15,261 bases of DNA. Origin: an uncultured Dorea sp. Its GTDB lineage: Bacteria > Bacillota > Clostridia > Lachnospirales > Lachnospiraceae. Made by a program: the position numbers and the translations under genes. The notes below the pieces were generated by a model. It was not told where the DNA came from and searched no databases. It saw only the letters and a program-made list of their open reading frames with translations. The stretch is taken from positions 1 through 15,261 of the forward strand of contig CAJTOH010000063.1 in the NCBI GenBank assembly GCA_910577685.1, read 5' to 3'. Each line of letters begins with the position of its first letter. Positions within the stretch are counted from its first letter, which is position 1. Of the stretch, positions 1 through 7,505 are shown piece after piece.

Positions 1-24
1 AACGGGTTTCATAACCCCATCGGT

Positions 25-41
25 GCCTTTCGCAGAAAGGC
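25..41 (+). promoter_or_regulatory. Small hairpin overlapping the uvrA ribosome binding site
   Basis: A perfect 7-bp stem (25-31 with 35-41) closes on a 3-nt loop. Its 3' arm contains the AGAAAGG core of the Shine-Dalgarno site for the uvrA ATG at 53. A second weak hairpin (GGGTT at 4-8, AACCC at 13-17) lies just upstream. Neither is followed by a T-tract, so these are not intrinsic terminators. The RBS-masking role is inference only. The rest of positions 1-52 shows no other recognisable feature; the end of an upstream gene may lie outside the window. Confidence 0.35.
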
Positions 42-52
42 GGATTATAATT

Positions 53-2896
53 ATGGCAAAAAAAAGGGATAATAAACAATTTATCAGAATAAGGGGCGCC
101 AATGAGCATAATCTGAAGAATATCGATCTGGATATTCCAAGAGATGAATTAGTCGTCTTAACCGGGCTTAGCGGCTCGGGCAAATCCTCATTAGCGTTCG
201 ATACCATTTATGCGGAAGGGCAGAGAAGATATATGGAGTCCTTGTCTTCTTATGCCAGACAGTTCTTGGGACAGATGGAGAAACCGGATGTTGAGAGCAT
301 TGAGGGATTGTCCCCGGCAATCTCGATTGATCAGAAATCGACAAACCGTAACCCCAGGTCTACCGTGGGTACGGTTACGGAGATCTATGATTATTTCCGG
401 CTGCTCTATGCACGGGTAGGAATTCCGCATTGTCCGAAGTGCGGAAAGGAGATCAGGAAGCAGACTGTGGATCAGATGGTAGATCAGATCATGGAGTTGC
501 CGGAGAGAACGAAGATTCAGTTATTGGCTCCCGTTGTCCGCGGCAGGAAGGGAACCCATGCCAAGTTATTTGAGCGGGCAAAGAAGAACGGGTATGTGCG
601 TGTTTTGGTAGACGGCAATCTCTATGAACTGTCGGAAGAGATCGCCTTGGATAAAAATATTAAACACAATATTGATATTATTGTAGATCGTTTGATGATT
701 AAGGAAGGGATTGAAAAGAGACTGACGGATTCCATTGAGACGGTTCTCGGTCTTGCGGAAGGTTTGCTGACTGTGGATGTTATCGACGGCGAGAACCTTA
801 ATTTCAGTCAAAGTTTTTCCTGTCCGGATTGCGGGATCAGTATTGAGGAGATCGAGCCGAGAAGTTTTTCTTTCAATAATCCGTTCGGGGCATGTCCGGA
901 ATGTTTCGGACTAGGATATAAGATGGAATTCGATGAGGATCTGATTATCCCTGATAAGAGCTTGAGTATTATGGAGGGCGCAATTACGGTTATGGGGTGG
1001 CAGTCCTGCAATGATAAGAAGAGCTTTTCTTATGCGATATTGGACGCCTTGTGCAGAGAGTACCATTTTTCATTGGATACGCCTTTTAAGGATTATCCGA
1101 AGAAGATTCGTGACGTGTTGATTCATGGTACGGAAGGCAAAGAAGTCAGGGTTTATTATCGGGGACAGCGCGGAGAAGGGGTATACGATGTTGCCTTTGA
1201 AGGGCTGCTGCGCAACGTGGAACGGCGTTACCGCGAGACATCTTCCGAATATTCTAAGGCGGAATATGAAGAGTTTATGCGTATCACCCCCTGCCACGAA
1301 TGTAAAGGGCAGAGACTAAAGCCGGGAGCTCTTGCGGTTACTGTGGGCTGCAGAAATATAGCGGAACTGACCGCGCTTTCTATAGAGCGTCTGCAGGAAT
1401 TCTTGGATCAGCTTGAGTTAAATACACAGCAGATGCTGATCGGCGGGCAGATTTTGAAAGAGATACGTGCGAGGATCCGGTTCCTGATGGATGTTGGGCT
1501 TGACTACCTGACTCTTGCAAGGGCGACGGGAAGCCTGTCGGGAGGCGAGGCCCAGCGGATCCGGCTTGCGACGCAGATTGGATCCGGTCTTGTAGGGGTT
1601 GCGTACATTCTGGATGAACCGAGTATCGGACTCCACCAGAGGGATAACGACAAACTGTTGGGAACCTTAAAACATCTGCGGGATCTGGGAAATTCGGTTA
1701 TTGTGGTTGAGCATGACGAGGATACGATGCTGGAAGCGGATTATATCGTGGATATAGGACCGGGAGCCGGGGAACATGGCGGTAAGGTAGTGGCTCAGGG
1801 TAATGCGAAGGAGATTATGCGGAACAAAGCCTCTGTGACCGGAGCATATTTGAGCGGCAAGATTCGTATTCCTGTTCCGGAGGAACGTGCGAAGCCGTCG
1901 GGATGGCTTAAGGTTACCGGGGCGCGGGAGAACAATTTGAAGAACATTGATGTCGAGTTCCCGTTAGGGGTTATGACCTGTGTTACCGGCGTGTCCGGTT
2001 CCGGAAAAAGTTCCCTTGTCAATGAGATTCTCTATAAACGCCTTGCCAGAGAGTTGAATCGGGCGAGAACAATTCCGGGAAAGCATGATGGGGTTGAGGG
2101 AATGGACAGGCTCGATAAGGTGATCAATATTGATCAGTCCCCTATTGGGCGGACTCCCAGATCGAATCCGGCTACTTATACGGGAGTCTTCGACCTGATT
2201 CGCGATCTGTTCGCATCTACGGCAGACGCTAAGGCAAAAGGTTACAAGAAAGGAAGATTCAGCTTTAATGTAAAGGGAGGCAGATGCGAGGCATGCAGCG
2301 GCGATGGAATTCTGAAGATCGAGATGCATTTCCTGCCGGATGTTTATGTGCCTTGTGAAGTCTGCGGCGGTAAAAGGTATAACCGTGAGACATTGGAGGT
2401 AAAATATAAAGGAAAAAGTATATATGACGTACTGGATATGACGGTGGAAGAGGCGCTGCATTTCTTTGAAAATGTACCAAGTATCCGGCGGAAGATGGAG
2501 ACGCTGTATGATGTAGGGCTTTCCTACATCCGTCTGGGACAGCCTTCCACGACTCTGTCAGGCGGCGAGGCGCAGAGGATTAAGCTCGCCACAGAGCTGA
2601 GTAAGAGGAGTACGGGCAAGACCATCTATATTCTGGATGAGCCGACTACAGGTCTGCATTTTGCCGACGTCCACAAGCTGACGGAGATTCTGAGGCGTCT
2701 GTCGTCGGACGGGAATACGGTCATTGTGATTGAGCATAATCTGGATGTGATTAAGACCGCGGACTATATCATAGACATAGGGCCGGAAGGCGGGGATAAG
2801 GGCGGTACCGTGATCGCCAGGGGAACGCCGGAGGAGGTGGCGCGGAATACGATTTCCTATACGGGAAAGTATATTGACGCAGTGCTTCGCAGATAG
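53..2896 (+). CDS. uvrA: UvrABC system protein A (excinuclease ABC subunit A)
   Basis: This is the DNA-damage recognition ATPase of nucleotide excision repair. It acts in the cytoplasm as a dimer that loads UvrB at lesions. The protein is 947 aa, close to the usual 940-960. Two ABC-ATPase modules are visible: Walker A loops GLSGSGKSS (residues 38-46) and GVSGSGKSS (646-654), with LSGGEAQR signatures near 495 and 835, each followed by a Walker B with ILDEP. Zinc-binding CxxC pairs lie at 257-260/281-284 and 745-748/768-771; an extra CPKC sits at 127-130. An in-frame GTG at 23 would add 10 residues, but the ATG at 53 is preferred because AGAAAGGCGG sits about 10 nt upstream of it and the extension is not family-like. 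All motifs are intact and there is no frameshift. uvrB often lies just upstream of uvrA, but that cannot be seen here. No T-rich terminator follows the stop codon. Confidence 0.97.
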   Translation: MAKKRDNKQFIRIRGANEHNLKNIDLDIPRDELVVLTGLSGSGKSSLAFDTIYAEGQRRYMESLSSYARQFLGQMEKPDVESIEGLSPAISIDQKSTNRNPRSTVGTVTEIYDYFRLLYARVGIPHCPKCGKEIRKQTVDQMVDQIMELPERTKIQLLAPVVRGRKGTHAKLFERAKKNGYVRVLVDGNLYELSEEIALDKNIKHNIDIIVDRLMIKEGIEKRLTDSIETVLGLAEGLLTVDVIDGENLNFSQSFSCPDCGISIEEIEPRSFSFNNPFGACPECFGLGYKMEFDEDLIIPDKSLSIMEGAITVMGWQSCNDKKSFSYAILDALCREYHFSLDTPFKDYPKKIRDVLIHGTEGKEVRVYYRGQRGEGVYDVAFEGLLRNVERRYRETSSEYSKAEYEEFMRITPCHECKGQRLKPGALAVTVGCRNIAELTALSIERLQEFLDQLELNTQQMLIGGQILKEIRARIRFLMDVGLDYLTLARATGSLSGGEAQRIRLATQIGSGLVGVAYILDEPSIGLHQRDNDKLLGTLKHLRDLGNSVIVVEHDEDTMLEADYIVDIGPGAGEHGGKVVAQGNAKEIMRNKASVTGAYLSGKIRIPVPEERAKPSGWLKVTGARENNLKNIDVEFPLGVMTCVTGVSGSGKSSLVNEILYKRLARELNRARTIPGKHDGVEGMDRLDKVINIDQSPIGRTPRSNPATYTGVFDLIRDLFASTADAKAKGYKKGRFSFNVKGGRCEACSGDGILKIEMHFLPDVYVPCEVCGGKRYNRETLEVKYKGKSIYDVLDMTVEEALHFFENVPSIRRKMETLYDVGLSYIRLGQPSTTLSGGEAQRIKLATELSKRSTGKTIYILDEPTTGLHFADVHKLTEILRRLSSDGNTVIVIEHNLDVIKTADYIIDIGPEGGDKGGTVIARGTPEEVARNTISYTGKYIDAVLRR

Positions 2897-2977
2897 CATA
2901 TTTCGGCTTTATTTGTCGAACTGAGGGCGATATATGGCGGGGATGTATGTTTCACAAAGATTTAAGGAAAAAGGGGG

Positions 2978-3006
2978 TTTCCATTTTCTGTAAAGTTGAT
3001 TATAAT
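2978..3006 (+). promoter_or_regulatory. Predicted sigma-A promoter for mreB-recD2-comFC
   Basis: A perfect -10 hexamer TATAAT lies at 3001-3006, and a 4/6 -35 hexamer TTTCCA at 2978-2983, with an ideal 17-nt spacer. Transcription would start around 3012-3014, giving a leader of about 115 nt before the mreB/mbl ATG at 3128. The whole spacer (2897-3127) holds this promoter and the tandem repeat described separately. The hexamers are seen in the sequence; activity is inferred. Confidence 0.6.
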
Positions 3007-3030
3007 GGAACGAGCACGAGGAAGTGCATG

Positions 3031-3105
3031 AAGAATGAGATTAACGAATGATGATTATATAGAGATGCGCAAGAATCAAGTCAACAAATGATAATCATAT
3101 AGATA
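3031..3105 (+). repeat. Diverged tandem duplication (40-bp period) in the mreB leader
   Basis: Positions 3031-3065 and 3071-3105 align without gaps at 27 of 35 bases. Six of the eight differences are transitions. Each copy contains AAGAAT, then AAC, then AATGAT, then ATATAGA. Each copy also holds a tiny ORF closed by two stop codons: ATG at 3028 with 7 codons, and ATG at 3065 with 8 codons. The first has a good Shine-Dalgarno (GAGGA, 3018-3022). The units lie between the predicted promoter and the mreB/mbl start, so they would be part of the 5' leader. Function is unknown. Confidence 0.7.
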
Positions 3106-3127
3106 GCATAGGGAAAGGGGAAAAAAG

Positions 3128-4117
3128 ATGTCAGTAGATATCGGAATTGACTTGGGAACTGCCAGCGTCCTGGTCTATGTAAAAGGAAAAGGCGTCATAC
3201 TGAAGGAGCCGTCTGTGGTTGCTTATGACAGGGATACCAACGCGATAAAAGCCATTGGCGAAGAGGCACGTTTAATGTTAGGGAGGACACCGGGGAATAT
3301 CGTGGCCGTCCGTCCGCTCCGTCAGGGAGTCATTTCAGATTATACTGTGACAGAGAAGATGATCAAGTACTTTGTGCAGAAGGCATTGGGGAAAAGGACA
3401 TTTAAGAAGCCCAGAATCAGTATCTGCGTGCCAAGCGGTGTGACTGAGGTGGAGCGTAAGGCTGTGGAAGAGGCTACCTATGCGGCGGGAGCCAGAGAAG
3501 TGAATCTGATCGAAGAGCCGGTGGCGGCTGCCATTGGAGCCGGGATTGACATTTCTAAGCCCTGCGGCAATATGATTGTTGATATCGGGGGAGGAACGGC
3601 TGATATTGCCGTGATTTCACTGGGAGGAACCGTAGTAAATTCATCGATTAAGATTGCGGGCGATGATTTTGATGAGGCGATCGTCCGCTATATGCGTAAG
3701 AAACATAATCTTCTGATTGGAGAGCGGACGGCGGAGGATATTAAGATTAAGATCGGGACGACTTATCCTTTGATTGAGGACGAGGAGTTGGAAGTGAGGG
3801 GCCGCAATCTTGTTACGGGGCTTCCGAAGACTGTTACTGTGACCTCCTTAGAGACGGAGGAGGCGCTGCGCGAGCCAACGGGACAGATCGTGGAAGAGGT
3901 AATTAATGTACTGGAGCGAACGCCTCCGGAGTTGTCTGCGGATATTCTGGACCGCGGGATTATGCTGACCGGCGGCGGCTCAATGCTCAGGGGATTGGAA
4001 GAACTGATAGAGGAGAAGACGGGAATCAATACCATGACGGCGGAGGATCCGATGAAGGTGGTGGCGATCGGTACGGGACAGTTTGTGGAATTGGTGAGCG
4101 GACGAAGAGAATTTTAA
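3128..4117 (+). CDS. mreB: MreB/Mbl-family bacterial actin (rod shape-determining protein)
   Basis: This actin-fold ATPase forms membrane-associated filaments that direct lateral cell-wall synthesis. Its 329 aa is normal for the family (about 330-345). The phosphate-1 motif DIGIDLGTASV lies at residues 4-14, followed by GKGVILKEPSVVA, RTPGNIVAVRPLRQGVI, the phosphate-2 motif VDIGGGTADIAVIS near residues 150-163, GERTAEDIKIKIG, ERTPPELSADI and the adenosine motif LTGGGSMLRGL. Most relatives have GGGTTD or GGGTTE in phosphate-2; here the second Thr is Ala. mreC and mreD do not follow, so this is a solitary paralogue. The N-terminal region with VKGKG resembles Bacillus Mbl more than MreB as I recall it, so Mbl is an alternative name. 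The start has an AAAGGGG Shine-Dalgarno 7-8 nt upstream. The stop TAA overlaps the recD2 ATG by one base, so translational coupling is likely. Confidence 0.92.
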   Translation: MSVDIGIDLGTASVLVYVKGKGVILKEPSVVAYDRDTNAIKAIGEEARLMLGRTPGNIVAVRPLRQGVISDYTVTEKMIKYFVQKALGKRTFKKPRISICVPSGVTEVERKAVEEATYAAGAREVNLIEEPVAAAIGAGIDISKPCGNMIVDIGGGTADIAVISLGGTVVNSSIKIAGDDFDEAIVRYMRKKHNLLIGERTAEDIKIKIGTTYPLIEDEELEVRGRNLVTGLPKTVTVTSLETEEALREPTGQIVEEVINVLERTPPELSADILDRGIMLTGGGSMLRGLEELIEEKTGINTMTAEDPMKVVAIGTGQFVELVSGRREF

Positions 4118-6327
4118 TGGACAGTATAAAGGGATATGTGGAACATATTGTGTACCGCAACGAGGAGAATGGATATACGGTATTTAATCTGAATAACGAC
4201 GACGGAGAAGTGACCTGCGTCGGGAAGTTTCATTATGTTGAAGAAGGAGGGCTTTTAAAGCTTACGGGAGAGTATATCACTCATAAGCTGTACGGCCTTC
4301 AGTTCAAAGTCGAGACTTCGGAAGTTTGTGAGCCTGAAGATCTGGTTTCCATCGAACGTTATCTGGGATCCGGGTCAATCAAAGGGATAGGCGCTTCTCT
4401 GGCAGGGAAGATTGTGAAGAAATTTAAAGAGGACACTTTCCGTATTATTGAGGAGGAACCGGAGCGTCTGGCAGAGATTAAGGGGATCAGCGAGCGGAAA
4501 GCGCGTGAGATCTCAGCTCAGGTGGAAGAAAAGCGCGATATGCGCCAAGCGATGATATTTCTTCAAAAATACGGGATATCTACGACTTTGGCGGCAAAGA
4601 TCTACCAGCATTATGGGCAGAGTGTGTACCGAGTCATAGAAGAAAATCCTTACCAGATTGCAGACCATGTGTCTGGGGTTGGGTTTAAGACGGCGGATGA
4701 GATTGCAGTAAGGGTCGGAATCCATGCGGATTCCGATTTTCGGGTACGCAGCGGTATTTTTTATACGCTGCTGCAGAGTGTGAATGACGGGCATGTCTTT
4801 TTGGAGCAGAGTGTACTTCTTAGAAGATCAGGCGAGCTTCTAGGGATCAAGCTTACGGATATTGAGAGATATCTGATGGACCTTGCAATTGAGAAGAAGA
4901 TTGTGATCAAGAAGGAAACGGACGGAATGAGGATTTATCCGGCCAGATTTTATTATATGGAGATGAACGTGGCGAAGATGCTGCGCGATCTTGATGTGGA
5001 TTATGGGACGGAGGAAGGAAAGCTGCGGGACAAGCTTCATGCGATTGAGGAGCAGGCAAAGCTGTGTCTGGATGAGATGCAGAGAACCGCTGTGGTTGAA
5101 GCGGTAAGACGCGGAGTCATGGTACTGACGGGAGGGCCTGGTACGGGGAAAACCACAACCATTAACGCTATGCTTCATTTTTTTGAAAATGAAGGGATGG
5201 ATTTCCTGTTAGCTGCGCCTACCGGACGAGCGGCCAAGCGTATGACAGAGGCGACAGGATACGAAGCGCAGACGATCCATAGGCTTTTGGAGGTCAATGG
5301 AAATCCGGAGGAAGACAGTGTGAGCGGATTTCAGCGAAATGAAGAGAATCCGTTAGAGGCGGACGTCATTATTATTGACGAGGTGTCTATGGTGGATCTT
5401 CCGTTGATGTCCGCCCTCCTTCGAGCGATCATTCCGGGGACGAGGCTGGTTCTGGTGGGAGACTGTAATCAGCTTCCAAGCGTGGGCCCGGGGAGCGTGT
5501 TGAAGGATATTATCGCCTCAGAGAGTTTTTCGGTGGTTATGCTGACAAAGATTTTCCGGCAGGCAGGAGAGAGCGACATTGTCGTCAACGCACATAAGAT
5601 TAACCGCGGCGAGGATGTGATACTGGATAATAAGAGCCGGGATTTTTTCTTTTTAAAACGGCAGGATGCGAATGTGATCATCAGCGTGGTCATCACGCTG
5701 ATACAGAAAAAGCTTCCGAAATATGTAGATGCCGCGCAGTATGATATTCAGGTATTAACTCCCATGAGGAAGGGCCTTTTGGGGGTGGAACGTCTGAATG
5801 GTATTCTTCAGGAATATCTGAACCCTCCGGAAAAGGGAAAGACGGAGAAGGAGATTGGAGACCGCCTTTTTCGCGAGGGGGATAAGGTGATGCAGGTTAA
5901 GAACAATTACCAGTTGGAATGGGAGATTTCTACCAAGTACGGGATGACTGTTGATAAAGGTATGGGAATTTTCAACGGTGATATGGGCATTATCAGGGAG
6001 ATTAATACCTATGAGGAAACGATAATTGTAGAGTACGACGAGCAGCGTAAGGTAAAGTATCCATATGCTTTGACGGATGAGCTGGAGCTTGCTTATGCGA
6101 TCACCATACATAAGTCACAGGGGAGTGAATATCCTGCGGTAGTGATTCCGCTGCTGTCAGGACCGAGACAGCTTTATCACAGGAATCTTTTGTATACGGC
6201 TGTGACAAGAGCAAGGCGTTGCGTCACTTTGGTCGGAAGCGATCAGGTTTTTCAGGAGATGATCCGGAATACGAATGAACAGAGGCGCAATACCAGTCTT
6301 GCAGAACGAATCCGGGAAATGCAATGA
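4117..6327 (+). CDS. recD2: RecD2-type ATP-dependent 5'-3' DNA helicase (SF1B)
   Basis: This is a RecD-like helicase of the kind that works without RecBC and is linked to repair and recombination. The protein is 736 aa, within the RecD2 range (about 715-800). The N-terminal part has an OB-like beta segment (1-70) and helix-hairpin-helix elements around residues 85-135 and 150-200. The helicase core is complete: Walker A GGPGTGKTTT (339-348), motif Ia PTGRAAKRM (368-376), Walker B IIIDEVSMVD (418-427), motif III GDCNQLPSVGPG (448-459), motif IV KIFRQ (478-482), motif V/Va AITIHKSQGSEYP (661-673) and motif VI YTAVTRAR (693-700). The ATG shares its A with the mreB/mbl stop. It has only a weak GAAGAG site, so it probably relies on coupling. 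Its own stop overlaps the comFC start by 4 bp. The long N-terminal extension separates it from the RecD subunit of RecBCD. Confidence 0.95.
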   Translation: MDSIKGYVEHIVYRNEENGYTVFNLNNDDGEVTCVGKFHYVEEGGLLKLTGEYITHKLYGLQFKVETSEVCEPEDLVSIERYLGSGSIKGIGASLAGKIVKKFKEDTFRIIEEEPERLAEIKGISERKAREISAQVEEKRDMRQAMIFLQKYGISTTLAAKIYQHYGQSVYRVIEENPYQIADHVSGVGFKTADEIAVRVGIHADSDFRVRSGIFYTLLQSVNDGHVFLEQSVLLRRSGELLGIKLTDIERYLMDLAIEKKIVIKKETDGMRIYPARFYYMEMNVAKMLRDLDVDYGTEEGKLRDKLHAIEEQAKLCLDEMQRTAVVEAVRRGVMVLTGGPGTGKTTTINAMLHFFENEGMDFLLAAPTGRAAKRMTEATGYEAQTIHRLLEVNGNPEEDSVSGFQRNEENPLEADVIIIDEVSMVDLPLMSALLRAIIPGTRLVLVGDCNQLPSVGPGSVLKDIIASESFSVVMLTKIFRQAGESDIVVNAHKINRGEDVILDNKSRDFFFLKRQDANVIISVVITLIQKKLPKYVDAAQYDIQVLTPMRKGLLGVERLNGILQEYLNPPEKGKTEKEIGDRLFREGDKVMQVKNNYQLEWEISTKYGMTVDKGMGIFNGDMGIIREINTYEETIIVEYDEQRKVKYPYALTDELELAYAITIHKSQGSEYPAVVIPLLSGPRQLYHRNLLYTAVTRARRCVTLVGSDQVFQEMIRNTNEQRRNTSLAERIREMQ

Positions 6328-7052
6328 GACATGGAGTATTTCAGAAGATTATAGAAGGAGCCGCTTCCTGGCTGTGGCCGGAGGCGTGTCCGTTTTGCGG
6401 CAGGGTTGAAAGTCAGGGAATCTGTGATGCGTGCAGGAGGAAGGCAGACGCCCTGAAGGTTCGGGAGCCGAGATGCATGCGGTGCGGAAAGCCTCTGCCC
6501 TTTGCGGAACAGGAATACTGTTATGACTGCATGCATATGAGGCACAGGTATGACAGGGGATATGGTATGTGGATTCACAGAGAACCTGTCAGCACATCTA
6601 TTTATCAATTCAAATATCACAATCAAAGGAGATACGGGGTCTATTATGCGGAAGAATTGATCTGCTGCTATGGTCATATAATAAAAAGATGGGATCCCGA
6701 TCTCATTATCCCAATTCCACTTCATAAAAAGCGCAGAAGAAAAAGAGGGTATAATCAGGCGGCGGTTATCTGCCGGATAATCGGAAGAAAGCTGGGGATA
6801 CCTGTGGATGAGAGGAGCCTGATCCGGAAACAGCATACGGATCCGCAGAAAGCCCTTGGTCATCAGGAGAGAAAGAGGAACTTAAAGGACGCCTTTGCGC
6901 TGAAAAACGGTTTTCGGCCGGCGCCGGCGGTTTTGCTGATCGACGATATTTATACGACGGGGAGTACAATTGATGCGGCGTCGGCGGTCTTAAAGAAGAA
7001 AGGAGTCGAAAAAGTCTATTTTTTAACTATAAGTATTGGACAAGGATACTGA
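6324..7052 (+). CDS. comFC: ComF-family protein (ComFC-like, phosphoribosyltransferase fold)
   Basis: Members of this family support DNA uptake during natural transformation (ComFC/GntX group) and have a type I phosphoribosyltransferase fold. The 242-aa length is typical. The N-terminal zinc region has four CxxC pairs at 22/25, 34/37, 51/54 and 66/69. It is followed by the YxxKYHNQRR segment (94-103), LIIPIPLHKKRRRKRGYNQ (127-145) and the PRPP-binding loop LLIDDIYTTGSTI (204-216). The ATG overlaps the recD2 TGA in an ATGA arrangement and has only a weak ribosome site, indicating coupling. The helicase partner of the Bacillus com operon, ComFA, is absent; here the gene is paired with RecD2 instead. 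The biochemical activity of the family is not firmly settled, so a DNA-uptake role in this organism is inference. Confidence 0.9.
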   Translation: MRHGVFQKIIEGAASWLWPEACPFCGRVESQGICDACRRKADALKVREPRCMRCGKPLPFAEQEYCYDCMHMRHRYDRGYGMWIHREPVSTSIYQFKYHNQRRYGVYYAEELICCYGHIIKRWDPDLIIPIPLHKKRRRKRGYNQAAVICRIIGRKLGIPVDERSLIRKQHTDPQKALGHQERKRNLKDAFALKNGFRPAPAVLLIDDIYTTGSTIDAASAVLKKKGVEKVYFLTISIGQGY

Positions 7053-7089
7053 TATTTGTTATACTAAAAATGATGTTTGGTTGTATAAT
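7036..7089 (+). promoter_or_regulatory. Candidate promoters for the membrane protein-cdaA-cdaR-ptsH run
   Basis: A possible promoter has -35 TTGGAC at 7036-7041 and -10 TATACT at 7060-7065, with an 18-nt spacer. It overlaps the end of comFC. A perfect TATAAT also lies at 7084-7089 but has no convincing -35 at 16-18 nt. The 57-bp gap between comFC and the next gene is strongly AT-rich. No terminator hairpin is visible in it, so read-through from comFC is also possible. Confidence 0.4.
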
Positions 7090-7109
7090 ATAACATTTTG
7101 AGGTGATTT

Positions 7110-7505
7110 ATGTTAGATAGGAAAAAAGTAGAGCTAATGACCCGTCTTGCTTTTTATGAACAGACGGAGGGAAAGGAAGACTTTAAGATCAGCGAATATT
7201 ATCGCAGAGATTACACTGGTCTCCATATGATTTGTTCTGTTTTGTGGGTAACGGTCGGCTATATCTGCGTGGTCGGGATGTTTATGTTAGTGAAGATGGA
7301 GGATATCATGGGCAGCGTATCCAATGGCTTGATCGTGATGCTTGCGGGCGCGGTCGTCTTGGGCTATATATCCCTGATTATCGTGTATCTGATTATTACA
7401 GGACATATTTACAATGAAAAGCATAAGGATGCCAGACAGAGGGTAAAAAAGTATAACCATAATCTGACGCGGCTTCTCAGGATGTATGAAAAGGAGAACA
7501 GATAG
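7110..7505 (+). CDS. Small membrane protein of unknown function, two predicted TM helices
   Basis: I do not recognise this 131-aa protein. It has a charged N-terminal segment of about 40 residues rich in Glu, Lys and Arg, with a YYRRDY stretch near 31-36. Two strongly hydrophobic helices follow at roughly 42-62 and 71-97, separated by a short loop (KMEDIMGSVSNG). A basic C-terminal tail of about 35 residues ends the protein. The likely topology is a helical hairpin with both ends in the cytoplasm. The start is well supported by GAGGTGA at 7100-7106. The stop codon directly abuts the ATG of the next gene with no gap, and that gene's AAGGAG site lies inside this reading frame, so the two are probably co-translated. 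The gene looks intact, with codon use like its neighbours. Whether it serves c-di-AMP signalling is only suggested by position. Confidence 0.8.
   Translation: MLDRKKVELMTRLAFYEQTEGKEDFKISEYYRRDYTGLHMICSVLWVTVGYICVVGMFMLVKMEDIMGSVSNGLIVMLAGAVVLGYISLIIVYLIITGHIYNEKHKDARQRVKKYNHNLTRLLRMYEKENR

Noticed and set aside
1964..2461. 165-codon open frame on the - strand inside uvrA
   Set aside because: It sits antisense to the second ATPase module of uvrA and shows only low-complexity, non-domain sequence.
2902..2920. TTCGGC/GTCGAA hairpin just after uvrA
   Set aside because: The stem is only 6 bp with one G-T pair and no T-tract follows, so it is not called as a terminator.
2934..2993. 19-codon ORF in the uvrA-mreB spacer
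   Set aside because: It lies upstream of the predicted promoter, has a weak ribosome site and overlaps the -35 region; likely chance.
6252..6863. 203-codon open frame on the - strand across recD2 and comFC
   Set aside because: It lies antisense to two clear genes, has no family-like motifs or good start, and is explained as a shadow of their codon bias.
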